Assembly: GCF_007997285.1 (NCBI RefSeq)
Contig: NZ_VORX01000006.1
Coordinates: 168,571 to 232,570 of the forward strand
Reading direction: 5' to 3'
Length of the DNA: 64,000 bases
Source: Gelidibacter salicanalis
GTDB taxonomy: Bacteria > Bacteroidota > Bacteroidia > Flavobacteriales > Flavobacteriaceae
Shown: positions 52,901-63,332 of the stretch, piece by piece
Numbering within the stretch: the stretch's first letter is position 1
Layout of the letters: every line of letters starts with the position of its first letter
Notes under the pieces: generated by a model
What the model was told of the DNA's origin: nothing
Databases searched by the model: none
What the model saw: the letters and a program-made list of their open reading frames with translations, nothing else
Position numbers and translations under genes: made by a program

Positions 52901-54376
52901 ATGAAAAATAATATAAAACGTTCAATTTTCGTAGCCTCGCTCTTTTTAGCGCTTGGTTGTTCAGAAGATTACTTGGAAACAGCTCCTACAGAGTTTATTT
53001 CTGCTGAAGATTTGCAAGATGCAGCGCAGAATAATCCTGACCTTGTAGCAGGTATCTTGTCTGGTATTTACACGACAATGGTTCAAACTGGTACCGGTGG
53101 TACTGATTTAGATCATGATGATTTTGGTCAAAAAGGCTATGATCTGTATTCTGACTTTTTATCGTCAGACGTAGTTTTAGCTGCTACCAACTATGGCTGG
53201 TATAGAGGCGTCACGGAATATGTTCCGACGCAAGACTTTACATCAAACAGCAATTATAAGCCTTGGAGATACTATTACAGAATCATTAGATCTTCTAATG
53301 AGGTTATAGCTACACTTGGTGGGAATGATGCAGTGCCAGAATTGGCAGAAAACAGATGGGTATTGGGTCAAGCCAAAACGCTAAGAGCACATTCTTATTT
53401 TTATTTGTCACAATTATTCGCTAACAGCTATGACCCATCTGCAGAGATTTTACCTTTGTATGTTGAGCCAGCTCAAGAAGCGTTGCCAAGATCATCAACC
53501 AAAGAAGTTTTTGATTATATTATTGCTGACTTGACCGACGCTATTTCATTGCTTTCTGATTTCAATCGTGAAAACAAAAGTCAAATCAATGATTTTGTAG
53601 CAAAAGGTGTGTTAGCATATGTTTATGGGGTTACCGGAGACGCTGCACAAATGAAAACTGTAACTGAAGACATCATCAACAACGGTGGTTTTCCTTTAAT
53701 GAGTGCTACTGAAGTAGTAGGTGGATTTAATGATGTAAACACTCCAGGTTGGATGTGGGGTCAGGATATCACTACAGATTTAGGATTGGATTTAGTTTCT
53801 TGGTGGGGACAAATGGACTTGTATACGTATAGCTATGCTTGGGCAGGAGATCCTAAAACTATCGATAAAGGTCTTTTTGATGCCATTCCTGCTAACGATG
53901 TGAGAAAAGGACAATTTTTTAATGAGCCAGGTGGAGATTACTTAATGCCATTGAATAAATTCTATGATCCAGCTAAAGTAATTGGCGGACAAAGAGTAAT
54001 TACCACTGATTATGTGTATATGAGAATTGCAGAAATGTATCTTTTAAATGCTGAAGCAGCTGCACGTCTTGGTGATGAAGCTGGAGCTAGAGCCCGTTTG
54101 GGAGAGTTATTGGCAAAAAGAGGCGTTGACTCTGCGTATTTAAATGGTTTGTCAGGTGCGAATTTACTTGATGAAATCTACCTTCAAAATCGTATTGAGC
54201 TTTGGGGTGAAGGGAAATCTTATTTAGCTTTAAAGAGATTTAAGAAATCAACAACAAGAGGTACAAACCACTTGTCTAATGTTGGCCAAACACTTCCTTA
54301 TGATGATGAGCGTTTGACTTTTGAAATTCCAGAATCAGAAATTCAAAATAATCCATTCATCAATACTCAGAATTAG
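52901..54376 (+). CDS. RagB/SusD family nutrient-binding lipoprotein 1
   Basis: A 491-residue outer-membrane lipoprotein that caps the SusC barrel. The signal peptide ends SLFLALGC, making Cys20 the lipid anchor. SusD landmarks are YLETAPTEFIS just after it, YYYRIIRSSNEVI, and AKTLRAHSYFYLSQLFA in the helical scaffold, with ENRWVLGQ before it and RIELWGEGKSYLALKRF near the C-terminus. It lies 14 bp after SusC1 and is followed by a strong terminator. Confidence 0.94.
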   Translation: MKNNIKRSIFVASLFLALGCSEDYLETAPTEFISAEDLQDAAQNNPDLVAGILSGIYTTMVQTGTGGTDLDHDDFGQKGYDLYSDFLSSDVVLAATNYGWYRGVTEYVPTQDFTSNSNYKPWRYYYRIIRSSNEVIATLGGNDAVPELAENRWVLGQAKTLRAHSYFYLSQLFANSYDPSAEILPLYVEPAQEALPRSSTKEVFDYIIADLTDAISLLSDFNRENKSQINDFVAKGVLAYVYGVTGDAAQMKTVTEDIINNGGFPLMSATEVVGGFNDVNTPGWMWGQDITTDLGLDLVSWWGQMDLYTYSYAWAGDPKTIDKGLFDAIPANDVRKGQFFNEPGGDYLMPLNKFYDPAKVIGGQRVITTDYVYMRIAEMYLLNAEAAARLGDEAGARARLGELLAKRGVDSAYLNGLSGANLLDEIYLQNRIELWGEGKSYLALKRFKKSTTRGTNHLSNVGQTLPYDDERLTFEIPESEIQNNPFINTQN

Positions 54377-54400
54377 TACATCTTAAGTATTTATATTGTA

Positions 54401-54431
54401 AAGGCAACCTGAAAAGGTTGCCTTTTTTTTT
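54401..54431 (+). terminator. Intrinsic terminator after SusD1
   Basis: AAGGCAACCT pairs with AGGTTGCCTT around a GAAA tetraloop and is followed by nine T residues. Confidence 0.92.
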
Positions 54432-54976
54432 GGTTTAAATTGTTCTTTTGATCTGATTAGCTAAAACTGCGCCGTGAACAATTAGTGTGTTCCTTTTGTA
54501 ATTCAATTGAGGTTTTATATAAAGAAGCGGAGGAACTTCTGGAGACATAGTTCCCTTTTTAATGATATTACATAAACTTCTTTTTATACACTAAAAATCG
54601 AACTATTATTTTTCGAATCTTGCTGCATGATATTTATAAAAAAATCATTGTTCATAGATATATACACTTATAAGATTCAATCAAATCTACAATTAACAAA
54701 AAACTAATGATTTAACAAATTTTAAGTTTTAGATACTGCGATATGTAACACAACAGAATCATTTTATTTAATGTATAAAACAGCGCTCATTTTTGATTTT
54801 ATTATAAATTTTATAGGCTTTATGAGAGGAAAATAAAATAAATGTATAAAAATAATACGTTTTAAATTTTGGATCGGCCATCACTTTTTTTGTTCAACGA
54901 TTTAAAGGTTAACTAATTAACTCTTTAAATAAGAAATTTAGGTTTTTAATTATTAACATTATTTTAAGGATTCTAC
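54432..54976. other. AT-rich intergenic region between the two SusCD loci
   Basis: No credible gene was found in this 545-bp stretch. It is very AT-rich with runs of T and A. The only recognised elements are the promoter of the second SusC gene at its right edge. Confidence 0.7.
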
Positions 54977-55046
54977 TTGTTTTTTTAATATTTTATTGTG
55001 AAGTTTGTGCAGGACTAACTCAAATAATTGTTTTATGAAATTAAAA
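54977..55046 (+). promoter_or_regulatory. Promoter and conserved leader of the second SusC gene
   Basis: TTG (54977-54979), 20 bases, GAAGTTTG (55000-55007). Then comes the 34-nt block 55013-55046, identical to 49610-49643, which covers the leader and first four codons. Confidence 0.65.
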
Positions 55047-58000
55047 ATAACAAGTTTACTGACGCTATTATTGGCGTTTGTGGTGCAAATTACGTTTGCA
55101 CAGCAGCAAGGGGTTTCCGGAACTGTCACTGATGAAAGTGGCTTACCGTTACCAGGAGCTACCGTAATAATTAGGGGCACAACGACAGGTGTTTCAACAG
55201 ATTTCGATGGGAAGTATTCCATTCAAGCAAGCTCAGGTCAAACACTTGTGTTCAGCTACGTAGGGTACGCTACTAAAAACGTACCGGTTGGCACATCCAA
55301 TACTTTGGATGTATCCTTACAACCAGACAATACCTTAGATGAAGTAGTAGTGACGGCACTGGGGATAAAGAGAAATGCTAAAGAGCTCTCCTATGCAGTT
55401 ACCACATTAGAAAGTGACGCTGTTACGGAAACTAAAGCAGTTAACGTAGCAACGGCTATGGTCGGAAAAGTAGCAGGTTTACAAATTAATACAACTAATA
55501 ATGGTGTTAATCCTAACACTCGCGTTGTTTTAAGGGGTAACAGATCTTTATTGGGAAATAATCAAGCACTGATTGTGGTGGATGGTTTCCCATCCAGTAG
55601 AGGGGTGTTAGACCGTATCAATCCTAATGATATTGAAAATATCAGTATTTTAAAAGGTGCAAATGCAGCAGCCATTTATGGTTCTGAAGCGACCAATGGT
55701 GTTGTTTTAATTACTACTAAAAGAGGTAAAGGAAAATTAAAAGTTTCTTATGCAGGATCAGTTACTATAGAAAACGCTGCATATTTGCCAGAAGTTCAAG
55801 ATCAATTTGGTGTGGGTGGTTTTCCTGATGGAACACTATATCCATTGGAAAATGTTGCTTGGGGACCGCGTTTTGACGGAAGACTCGTTGATGCCAGTGA
55901 GACTTTAGACAACGGTGAAGTTTGGCAAGTGCCTTTTTCTCCTATTAAAGATAATCACAAGAACTTCTTTAAAACTGGGAATACTACAAGACATGGTGTT
56001 ACTGTTAGTGGAGGTGATGATTCTGGAGACTTCTTAATGTCTCTTGATCAAACCAATACTTCTGGGATTGTTCCTAAGGATGAGTATAACAGAACTAACT
56101 TTAGGTTAAAGGGATCTAGAACTTACGAGAAATTATCAGTAGGTGGTAACTTATCATTCTTTAGAGCGCATTCAAATGTTGTTGGTGAAGGTGGACGTCA
56201 GGACAGAGCATTGTACTGGAACATTCTTAATACGCCATTACATTTACCTATGGAGCAGTTGAAGGACTGGAGAACAGGGAAGTTTACCCGAAATGAGACG
56301 TCTTATTTTGCTTTCTACGAAAACCCATATTTTATTGTAGATACGCAAAGAGAAAAAAATGATTACAATGAATTTAATGTGTTAGCTAATGCCGATTATC
56401 AAATTACTGATTGGCTAACTGCTTCTTTAAATCTAGGCTATACCTTTTCAGGACAAACCAACAAAAGAGAGTTTGGAGCGTTAAAGTATGCTTTTGAATT
56501 GGAGCATGTCTATTCTAGAATTGACGAATACGGTGCGCGTACTGCGGACGGTTCATATAATTCCTCTCGTTTTAATTCGGATTTTATATTGAGATTTGAT
56601 AAAAACGTCAGTGAGAATATCAACGTTAAGGCGACCGTGGGACAAAACATTAGACTTACGGAGTCTAAAGAAATTGATATCTCCGGTGGTGATTTAATCA
56701 TTCCTGATTTTTATAATATTTCTACAAGAACAGGAGAAGCATCAGTATCAGAAGAAACAATTAATTATAGAAGAGTTAGTTTTTATGGTGAAGCAACTGT
56801 AGGTTATAAAGATTTTCTTTATGTAACGGGAACTGGTAGAAATGATATTTCTTCTACGTTACCTGTAGATGCCAACTCCTTCTTTTACTATGGTGGTGGT
56901 GTGTCATTTGTTCCAACTAGCGCATTCCCAGGTATGGTGTCTGATAAAGGCCTTAATTATTTAAAGTTTACAGCGAGTTATGCGAAGACAGGAAATGACC
57001 CTTCGGTTTATCAAACGCAAGGTATTTTCTTTGCTCCAACTAATTTCCCTTACAGTAATACTGTTGGTCTGTCTCAATCAAGTACAGAGGCTGCTCCAGA
57101 TTTAAATCCAGAGTTTACAACATCAGTAGAAGTGGGTGTGGAAATGGCTTTTTTTAGAAGTAGATTAAGAGCAGAAATTGCTGCCTTCCAATCTAATTCT
57201 GTAGATCAAATCATCCCAGTACAAATCTCTGAGGCTTCAGGAGCTAGAAGAGCTATTGTAAACGTTGGTGAAATTGAAAATAAAGGTTTGGAAGTTGGAT
57301 TGACTGGAACCATCTTAAGATCAACTGATTTTTCTTGGGACATGGGAGTCAATTGGGCACCTTTAAAAACTGAAGTTATTTCATTAACTGATGGTGTTGA
57401 TGAGCTAGATCTTGGAGGGTTTGCAACCGCCCAAATTATTGCGAAAGTGGGCCAGCCTTATCCACAAATTAAAACTACTGCTTACCAAAGAGATTCTCAA
57501 GGTCGTGTTATTGTAGGAGCTAATGGAGACCCTCTTCAAGATAGTGATAATCAAATTCAAGGTAAAACAACACCAGATTATATTGTCGGAGCAAATACAA
57601 CTATTCGTTATAAAAACTGGAGTTTATATGCTGTAGCTGATTATAGAACTGGTCATGTGTTTTATAACAGTCTTGTAGATGCACTTGAGTTTACGGGTTT
57701 ATCTAAACACAGTGCAACTGCGGGAAGACAACCTTTCGTATTCCCTAATTCATCTTATAATACGGGTACAGCAGATAATCCTACCTATGCTGAAAACACC
57801 AACAGATTAACTTCAGGTGGCGGTAACGCATTCTGGGATAGTTATAATGACGTCAAGGAAAATTATGTTACCGATGCGACGACTTTAAAACTTAGAGAAT
57901 TATCCTTAAAGTATTCTTTCAACGGTGAAATTTTAGATCAAATTGGTGTGGATGCTTTTGAGTTAAGTTTATTTGGTAGAAATTTAGTGACTTGGAGACC

Positions 58001-58124
58001 TAAGGATAACGTGTACACTGACCCTGAATTTAATTTCACTACTGGTAATGCTGTAGGTATTGGGACTCAAAGCCAAACAGCTCCTACTAGACAATTTGGT
58101 ATGAGTTTGAATGTAACGTTCTAA
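55035..58124 (+). CDS. SusC/RagA family TonB-dependent transporter 2
   Basis: A 1029-residue outer-membrane receptor. The signal peptide ends TFAQQ, followed by the CarboxypepD-reg-like domain (GTTTGVSTDFDGKYSIQA), the plug with DEVVVTALGIKRNAKELSYA and YGSEATNGVVLITTK, and the barrel ending LNVTF. The plug type (TALGIKR) differs from SusC1 and is the class often found with PF12771-type SusD. It shares its first codons and leader with SusC1. The substrate is unknown. Confidence 0.94.
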   Translation: MKLKITSLLTLLLAFVVQITFAQQQGVSGTVTDESGLPLPGATVIIRGTTTGVSTDFDGKYSIQASSGQTLVFSYVGYATKNVPVGTSNTLDVSLQPDNTLDEVVVTALGIKRNAKELSYAVTTLESDAVTETKAVNVATAMVGKVAGLQINTTNNGVNPNTRVVLRGNRSLLGNNQALIVVDGFPSSRGVLDRINPNDIENISILKGANAAAIYGSEATNGVVLITTKRGKGKLKVSYAGSVTIENAAYLPEVQDQFGVGGFPDGTLYPLENVAWGPRFDGRLVDASETLDNGEVWQVPFSPIKDNHKNFFKTGNTTRHGVTVSGGDDSGDFLMSLDQTNTSGIVPKDEYNRTNFRLKGSRTYEKLSVGGNLSFFRAHSNVVGEGGRQDRALYWNILNTPLHLPMEQLKDWRTGKFTRNETSYFAFYENPYFIVDTQREKNDYNEFNVLANADYQITDWLTASLNLGYTFSGQTNKREFGALKYAFELEHVYSRIDEYGARTADGSYNSSRFNSDFILRFDKNVSENINVKATVGQNIRLTESKEIDISGGDLIIPDFYNISTRTGEASVSEETINYRRVSFYGEATVGYKDFLYVTGTGRNDISSTLPVDANSFFYYGGGVSFVPTSAFPGMVSDKGLNYLKFTASYAKTGNDPSVYQTQGIFFAPTNFPYSNTVGLSQSSTEAAPDLNPEFTTSVEVGVEMAFFRSRLRAEIAAFQSNSVDQIIPVQISEASGARRAIVNVGEIENKGLEVGLTGTILRSTDFSWDMGVNWAPLKTEVISLTDGVDELDLGGFATAQIIAKVGQPYPQIKTTAYQRDSQGRVIVGANGDPLQDSDNQIQGKTTPDYIVGANTTIRYKNWSLYAVADYRTGHVFYNSLVDALEFTGLSKHSATAGRQPFVFPNSSYNTGTADNPTYAENTNRLTSGGGNAFWDSYNDVKENYVTDATTLKLRELSLKYSFNGEILDQIGVDAFELSLFGRNLVTWRPKDNVYTDPEFNFTTGNAVGIGTQSQTAPTRQFGMSLNVTF

Positions 58125-58131
58125 AAAAAAA

Positions 58132-59628
58132 ATGAAAATGAAAACAAATAATATGAAAAAAGTAATATATATATTATCGCTCGCTCTGATTAGCGTGGGC
58201 TGTAGTAAATTTGTGGATGTTAATGATAATCCTAACAATCCGCCAATTTCTACACCTAGCTTGACTTTGCCCGTTGCACAGCAAGATTTTGCAGCATTAA
58301 ATGCGAGAACCCTGACCTATTTAGGTAATTTCTTGGCAGTGAATTGGGCTACACCCTCTAACTGGCAGGCCAATGCTATCTTTTCACGATATGATTTTAC
58401 CTCACAAGATTTTGCTAATGTGTTCGAAACGTCTTATGCTGATATCTTTAAGAATTTGACTTACATTGAAAATTATGAAGATCCATCGGGTGCTGTTGAT
58501 TATACCAACTATAAGGCTATCTCAACAATTATAAAAGGCTTTCAATACCAATTGTTAGTTGATTTGTATGGGGATGTTCCTTTTACAGAAGCTAACTTAC
58601 GTGGTGAGAATACCACCCCTGCTTATGACGATGGTGAGACAATTTACAAGACTGTAATTGATAATCTAACGGATGTAGTTGATATGATTAATGATGCACC
58701 TGCCAATGCAGAAAATCCTGGAGGTCAGGATATCATTTTTGGTGGCGATATGGACCATTGGGTTGAATTTGCCAATACCATTAAGTTAAGAATGCTTGTG
58801 CGTATGAGCAACACTGGTCAAGATTCGTATATCACCTCCCAAGTTGGCTTAATCAACGCTAATGGTGGTGGTTACATTATGGATGATGTAGCTTCAAATC
58901 CTGGATATACATCGGATGAAAATAAGCAAAATCCATTTTGGGATTACTTCCGTAAGCCTGCAACTGGAGACGAGCAAAATAGGGGGGATTTTACAGTTGC
59001 TACGACCACTGCAATTTCATTTTTACAAAATAATGCAGACCCTAGGTTGTCAAGGTTATATGCTCCTTCAAGAACTGGAAGTGCATTTAAAGGTACAGTA
59101 CAATCAACGGCGTTACCTGGTACCGGTTTTACAAGTAATGATTTAGCAAAAGTTGGACCTGGATTGCTAAAAAGCGCCAATCAAGATCAAATTATCATGT
59201 CTTTAGCTGAAGCTTTATTCATTCAGGCGGAAGCTGCGCAAAGAGGTTATATTACTGGAGATGCAAAAGATTTTTATGAAATGGGTGTCGAGGCATCATT
59301 TGTTCAACTCGGCGTAGAAGATGCAGTTGAAGAAGCTGAAATATACTACACACAACCTATTAAAAATGTGTCTTGGGATGCGTCTCCTAATAAAATTGAA
59401 GCAATAATCACTCAAAAATGGGTGGCATTAAATGGCACTTCGTCTATTGAGTCATGGATTGACCTTACAAGAACTGGATTCCCGTTAGGCTTACCAATTC
59501 CTGCTGAATCGGCTGGTAGCAGACCTGTACGATTATTATATCCTGCTTCTGAAGTATCAAGAAACACTGCAAATGTTCCTAAATTAACTGCGGCAGATGT
59601 ATTTACTAAAGCTCCATTCTGGAAATAA
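58132..59628 (+). CDS. SusD-like (RagB/SusD group 2) lipoprotein
   Basis: A 498-residue SusD-like lipoprotein. The signal peptide KKVIYILSLALISVGC gives Cys24 as anchor if the first ATG is used; ATG at 58138 or 58153 is also possible. The mature chain fits the SusD-like_2 (PF12771) group: DVNDNPNNPPISTPSLTLPV near the start, YKAISTIIKGFQYQLLVDLYGDVPF and SLAEALFIQAEAAQRG. It lies seven bases after SusC2 and 14 bp before the next lipoprotein gene. Confidence 0.9.
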   Translation: MKMKTNNMKKVIYILSLALISVGCSKFVDVNDNPNNPPISTPSLTLPVAQQDFAALNARTLTYLGNFLAVNWATPSNWQANAIFSRYDFTSQDFANVFETSYADIFKNLTYIENYEDPSGAVDYTNYKAISTIIKGFQYQLLVDLYGDVPFTEANLRGENTTPAYDDGETIYKTVIDNLTDVVDMINDAPANAENPGGQDIIFGGDMDHWVEFANTIKLRMLVRMSNTGQDSYITSQVGLINANGGGYIMDDVASNPGYTSDENKQNPFWDYFRKPATGDEQNRGDFTVATTTAISFLQNNADPRLSRLYAPSRTGSAFKGTVQSTALPGTGFTSNDLAKVGPGLLKSANQDQIIMSLAEALFIQAEAAQRGYITGDAKDFYEMGVEASFVQLGVEDAVEEAEIYYTQPIKNVSWDASPNKIEAIITQKWVALNGTSSIESWIDLTRTGFPLGLPIPAESAGSRPVRLLYPASEVSRNTANVPKLTAADVFTKAPFWK

Positions 59629-59642
59629 TAACATAATAGATT

Positions 59643-60482
59643 ATGAAAAATAAAATATTTAAAATAAGAAATATTGCCACCATTTTAAGTGTATTCTTTA
59701 TGGTGTCTTGCGATACGCTACTTGACCAAAACGAAACCGATTTTGGCAAAGGTCCAATCTTGGCTCAGTTTGAAAGTTCAAGTACGACAGCCAATTTTAT
59801 TACAGATGGGACCGTTGCAACGTATAATGTGCCCATAGCCATTGTTGGAGGAAATAACTTGCCATTAAGTCAACCTGTTGATATTACTATTAGTGTTGAC
59901 CCAAGTTCTACAGCTCAGGCCGGAGTAGAATTCGCTTTGGAAAAGACGACTTATACCATCATGCCAGGAGATATGTCTGTAAATGCTGAAATTAAAGTTG
60001 ATACTAAAAATTTAGATCCTTTTGATGCCAAAACCTTGGTGTTGCGAATTGATTCCTCATCACAAGGGGTATCTGAATCTAATAAAACTAATATTGTGCT
60101 TCAGGCAGTTTGTGAACTAGATATGAGCAGTTTCGTTGGGGACTATACGTCTACAACTACTAGAGTAGCTGGTGAAAGAACATCTAAAGTTGAGTTGGGT
60201 CCTTATCCTAATTCATTATTAATTACTAATGCAGAAGCATATGGTACAGATGAAATTTTAGCAGTATTAAGTGGTGATGTTACAAAACCTACAATTACTT
60301 TTATTGAGAAAGAAGCCATTCTATATGTGCATGCAACTTATGGAGATCTTTGGGCTACAACAATAAGTCCTGGTTTATCCACTTACAATTCTTGTGATTA
60401 CTCAATGAATTTAGAGTTTAAACGTTGTGTAAGCATTGGTTGTTTTGGTGGATCAAGAAAAATTACACTTGTAAAACAGTAA
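59643..60482 (+). CDS. Lipoprotein with DUF1735/Calx-beta-like N-terminal domain
   Basis: A 279-residue lipoprotein, signal TILSVFFMVSC. The N-terminal domain (about 35-150) is beta-sandwich-like with the pattern of DUF1735/DUF4843 proteins (PVDITISVDPSSTAQAGVEF, YTIMPGDMSVNAEIKV). The rest is beta-rich and unrecognised (CELDMSSFVGDYTSTTTR). Position directly after SusC2-SusD2 suggests a surface glycan- or ligand-binding protein of the same system. A strong terminator follows. Confidence 0.75.
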   Translation: MKNKIFKIRNIATILSVFFMVSCDTLLDQNETDFGKGPILAQFESSSTTANFITDGTVATYNVPIAIVGGNNLPLSQPVDITISVDPSSTAQAGVEFALEKTTYTIMPGDMSVNAEIKVDTKNLDPFDAKTLVLRIDSSSQGVSESNKTNIVLQAVCELDMSSFVGDYTSTTTRVAGERTSKVELGPYPNSLLITNAEAYGTDEILAVLSGDVTKPTITFIEKEAILYVHATYGDLWATTISPGLSTYNSCDYSMNLEFKRCVSIGCFGGSRKITLVKQ

Positions 60483-60534
60483 CCATTTAAATTTCTAATT
60501 AATCACTTCGATTTTTAGAATAGTATTTTAATTA

Positions 60535-60568
60535 AACCTGAACAATATGATATTGTTCAGGTTTTTTT
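60535..60568 (+). terminator. Intrinsic terminator ending the second SusCD operon
   Basis: AACCTGAACAATA pairs with TATTGTTCAGGTT around a TGA loop and is followed by T residues. Confidence 0.92.
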
Positions 60569-60570
60569 TG

Positions 60571-61022
60571 TTTTAAAGATCTATTGTATTTCATTGTTGT
60601 CCCATTAAAATCTTAGCAAATTTGATCTTGCTAACAGCAGCAAGCTGTTAGGAAAATTAGAGATATATCATCTTGATAAAGCCCCTTAAAGAGCGTTTTT
60701 GTTTTTGAAATTAAAATGGAAAATCGGATATTCTTAATTTTCAAAGGTTTGCGAATCAAGTCTTATGTCATATGTCTATCAGCGCAGTGGTCTTAAGTTA
60801 TTGTCGGACACTAATAATTGTAATTATAACTAATTGATAGATGTCAATAGCAGTATCGGGTTGACTATATGTTAATAGTTGATAGTCATTGACCTCAATG
60901 ATATATAAGTAGTCCTCTCGAACAAATTATAGATGAGATGTCATGCAATACGTATTGATATTTATATAATATAGAAGCCAAATAGAAGTTATATGATTAT
61001 TTTTGTCACACAATAACAGATA
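60571..61022 (+). other. Intergenic region before the porin gene, with two inverted repeats
   Basis: No gene was found. Two inverted repeats stand out: CTAACAGC/GCTGTTAG (60631-60651, 5-base loop) and TGACTAT/ATAGTCA (60862-60888, 13-base loop). Neither has a U-tract. They may be regulator sites or chance. Confidence 0.4.
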
Positions 61023-62945
61023 ATGAATAAAGTATTTCTACTTGGGGTTCTCCTGCTTTTTAATTTTAGTACCGTAATGAGTCAAACCACGTTGTCGAGA
61101 ACTGGCGGTGGAGGAGATACACTGCAGTCTGCACCTAAAAACAAGGTTGCCAAAATTGAGCAGTATCTGATTATTGATAAAAACAGAGATACTACTTTTG
61201 TCGATTCTACACTATCCCTCAAAAAAGACTATAAATTCAATTATCTAAGACGTGATGATTTTGGCCTATTGCCGTTTGCCAACCTCGGACAAACCTATAA
61301 CAGTCTCACTCACGATTATAAAACCAATCGGTCTCTCCCAGTATTTGGCGCACGTGCCAAACATTTCAACTATATGGAAATTGAAGATATTCACTATTAC
61401 CATGTACCAACGCCATTATCTGAGATGATGTATAAAACAGCATTTGAACAAGGGCAATTGTTAGATGCATTTTTCACCGTAAATACATCCAAACAATTTA
61501 ATTTTTCAATAGCTTATAAAGGATTGCGTTCTTTGGGTAAATACCAACATGCATTAACCAGTACCGGAAATTTCAGGTTTACCACAAGTTACAGCACTAA
61601 AAACAATAGGTATCAAGCCCGGGCCCATGTGGTCATGCAGGACATCCTCAATGAAGAGAATGGTGGTTTAACGGATGCTGATGTTGCAAACTTTCAATCG
61701 GGAGACCCTGAATTCATTGATCGATCCGTCTTTGCGCCAAATTTTGAAGATGCTGAAAACAGCTTGGAAGGCAAACGTTTTTTGTTAGACCATCAATACA
61801 ATCTGCTTAAACCTTCAGATAGTACTTCCAATAGTATACGTGTAGGACAGGTGATTTCCTTTGAAGATAAATTCTATCAATATACCCAAGCCACCCGCAA
61901 TGACTTTTTTGGGGAGTCTTTTTTAGGGAACGCAATTAAAGATAGAGTAACCTTAGAAGAGTTTTCAAACCAATTTTTTGTCCAGTATAAAAACAAGATT
62001 TTGGGTGAGCTGCAATTTAATGCGGATTATGCCAATTATAATTACGGCTATGATGCTGTAACCGTAATTGATGGCAAGCAAATTACCAACCGGTTAAAAG
62101 GAAGTGTTTTTGGAATTGGCGGAAGTTATCAGAATACAATTGGAGGGTTTCACCTTAATGGCGAATTCGGTTTGAATATCTCTGGTGATTTTAACGGCAA
62201 TTTTCTCGATCTTAATGCGTCCTTTACGCTCAGTCCAGATGTTAATGTAATGGCCAGATTAAATACCAATTCCAAACAGGCCAACTACAATATGTTGCTT
62301 TACCAAAGTGATTACTTAAATTACAATTGGGATAATAGTGACGCCTTCAAAAATGTACAGACCCAGAATTTAGCTTTTAAAATCCAATCAGATCGTTTTG
62401 CAAGTGCAGGAGTAGAGGTAACCTCCATTACAAATTACACCTATTTTGGTCAGGATGCCAATAATAGAGTCAAGCCACTTCAAACGGACCAGTCACTTAA
62501 GTATTTGAAAGTTGACCTATCTAAGGAGTTTAAAGTGGGGAAGTTTGCACTAGACAATACCATATTGTATCAAAACGTGCTAGACGGAGAGGGCATTTTA
62601 AATGTGCCGCAAATTATAACGCGCAACACGCTTTATTTTTCTGACCACATATTTAAAAAGGCGCTCTTTTTACAAACCGGAATCACGCTTAACTATTTTA
62701 CAGATTATAAGATGGATGCGTATGACCCCTTGTTGGGTGAGTTCTATGTGCAGAACACTACAGATATTGGAAATTTCCCGAGGTTGGACTTTTTCATTAA
62801 TGCCAAAGTAAGGCAGACCCGTATTTTTATAAAAGCCGAGCATTTTAATTCGGCCTTCACGGGATACAATTATTTTTCCGCACCCAATAATCCTTACCGC
62901 GACTTTACCATCCGTTTCGGTTTGGTATGGAACTTCTTCCTGTAA
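61023..62945 (+). CDS. Putative porin (Porin_10-type beta-barrel)
   Basis: A 640-residue outer-membrane protein with a signal peptide ending VMSQ. The family region is RRDDFGLLPFANLGQTYN (about 76-93), followed by HYYHVPTPLSEMMYKTAFEQGQ and many amphipathic beta strands, ending in an aromatic residue run (RFGLVWNFFL) typical of barrels. A diffusion porin role is expected, and substrate is unknown. It is monocistronic, with about 390 bp of noncoding DNA behind it. Confidence 0.85.
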   Translation: MNKVFLLGVLLLFNFSTVMSQTTLSRTGGGGDTLQSAPKNKVAKIEQYLIIDKNRDTTFVDSTLSLKKDYKFNYLRRDDFGLLPFANLGQTYNSLTHDYKTNRSLPVFGARAKHFNYMEIEDIHYYHVPTPLSEMMYKTAFEQGQLLDAFFTVNTSKQFNFSIAYKGLRSLGKYQHALTSTGNFRFTTSYSTKNNRYQARAHVVMQDILNEENGGLTDADVANFQSGDPEFIDRSVFAPNFEDAENSLEGKRFLLDHQYNLLKPSDSTSNSIRVGQVISFEDKFYQYTQATRNDFFGESFLGNAIKDRVTLEEFSNQFFVQYKNKILGELQFNADYANYNYGYDAVTVIDGKQITNRLKGSVFGIGGSYQNTIGGFHLNGEFGLNISGDFNGNFLDLNASFTLSPDVNVMARLNTNSKQANYNMLLYQSDYLNYNWDNSDAFKNVQTQNLAFKIQSDRFASAGVEVTSITNYTYFGQDANNRVKPLQTDQSLKYLKVDLSKEFKVGKFALDNTILYQNVLDGEGILNVPQIITRNTLYFSDHIFKKALFLQTGITLNYFTDYKMDAYDPLLGEFYVQNTTDIGNFPRLDFFINAKVRQTRIFIKAEHFNSAFTGYNYFSAPNNPYRDFTIRFGLVWNFFL

Positions 62946-63332
62946 TTGCTATGCAGATGATTAAACGATTATCGCCTCAAGATTTACAAGTTGGTTATAT
63001 ATTGAGTTATGGGTTTCAAGTTGTTCTGACGGATGGCATTTTCAGCTTGTCTAGTCTGGTGAATAAATGCAGAACGTAATTTAATTTGGCACCAGGACTA
63101 TAAGGTAAACTCCAAGTTTATTATAGCGGTATGCTTTATTAAATTCGTGAATTCAATGGCGTAGCTTCTCCAAACCAGATTTGTAATTCATTCTTGTAAG
63201 TGTACTGTATATTACTTATACAAAAGTACCCCACTAAATCCTCAACGTTCAGTTAAAATCAATTGCGATCACTTTACACCGTATCCTTATATTATATATA
63301 GGTAACGCAGTTGATATGTAAATAATTTTTTT
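62946..63332. other. Noncoding stretch after the porin gene
   Basis: No credible gene was found. The region ends at the GGGCGTT repeat (63333). No terminator with a clear U-tract was seen for the porin gene. Confidence 0.6.

Noticed and set aside
49632..60482. A polysaccharide utilisation locus
   Set aside because: Two SusC/SusD pairs are present, but no glycoside hydrolase, polysaccharide lyase, sulfatase or HTCS/ECF regulator lies near them, so a glycan target is not supported.
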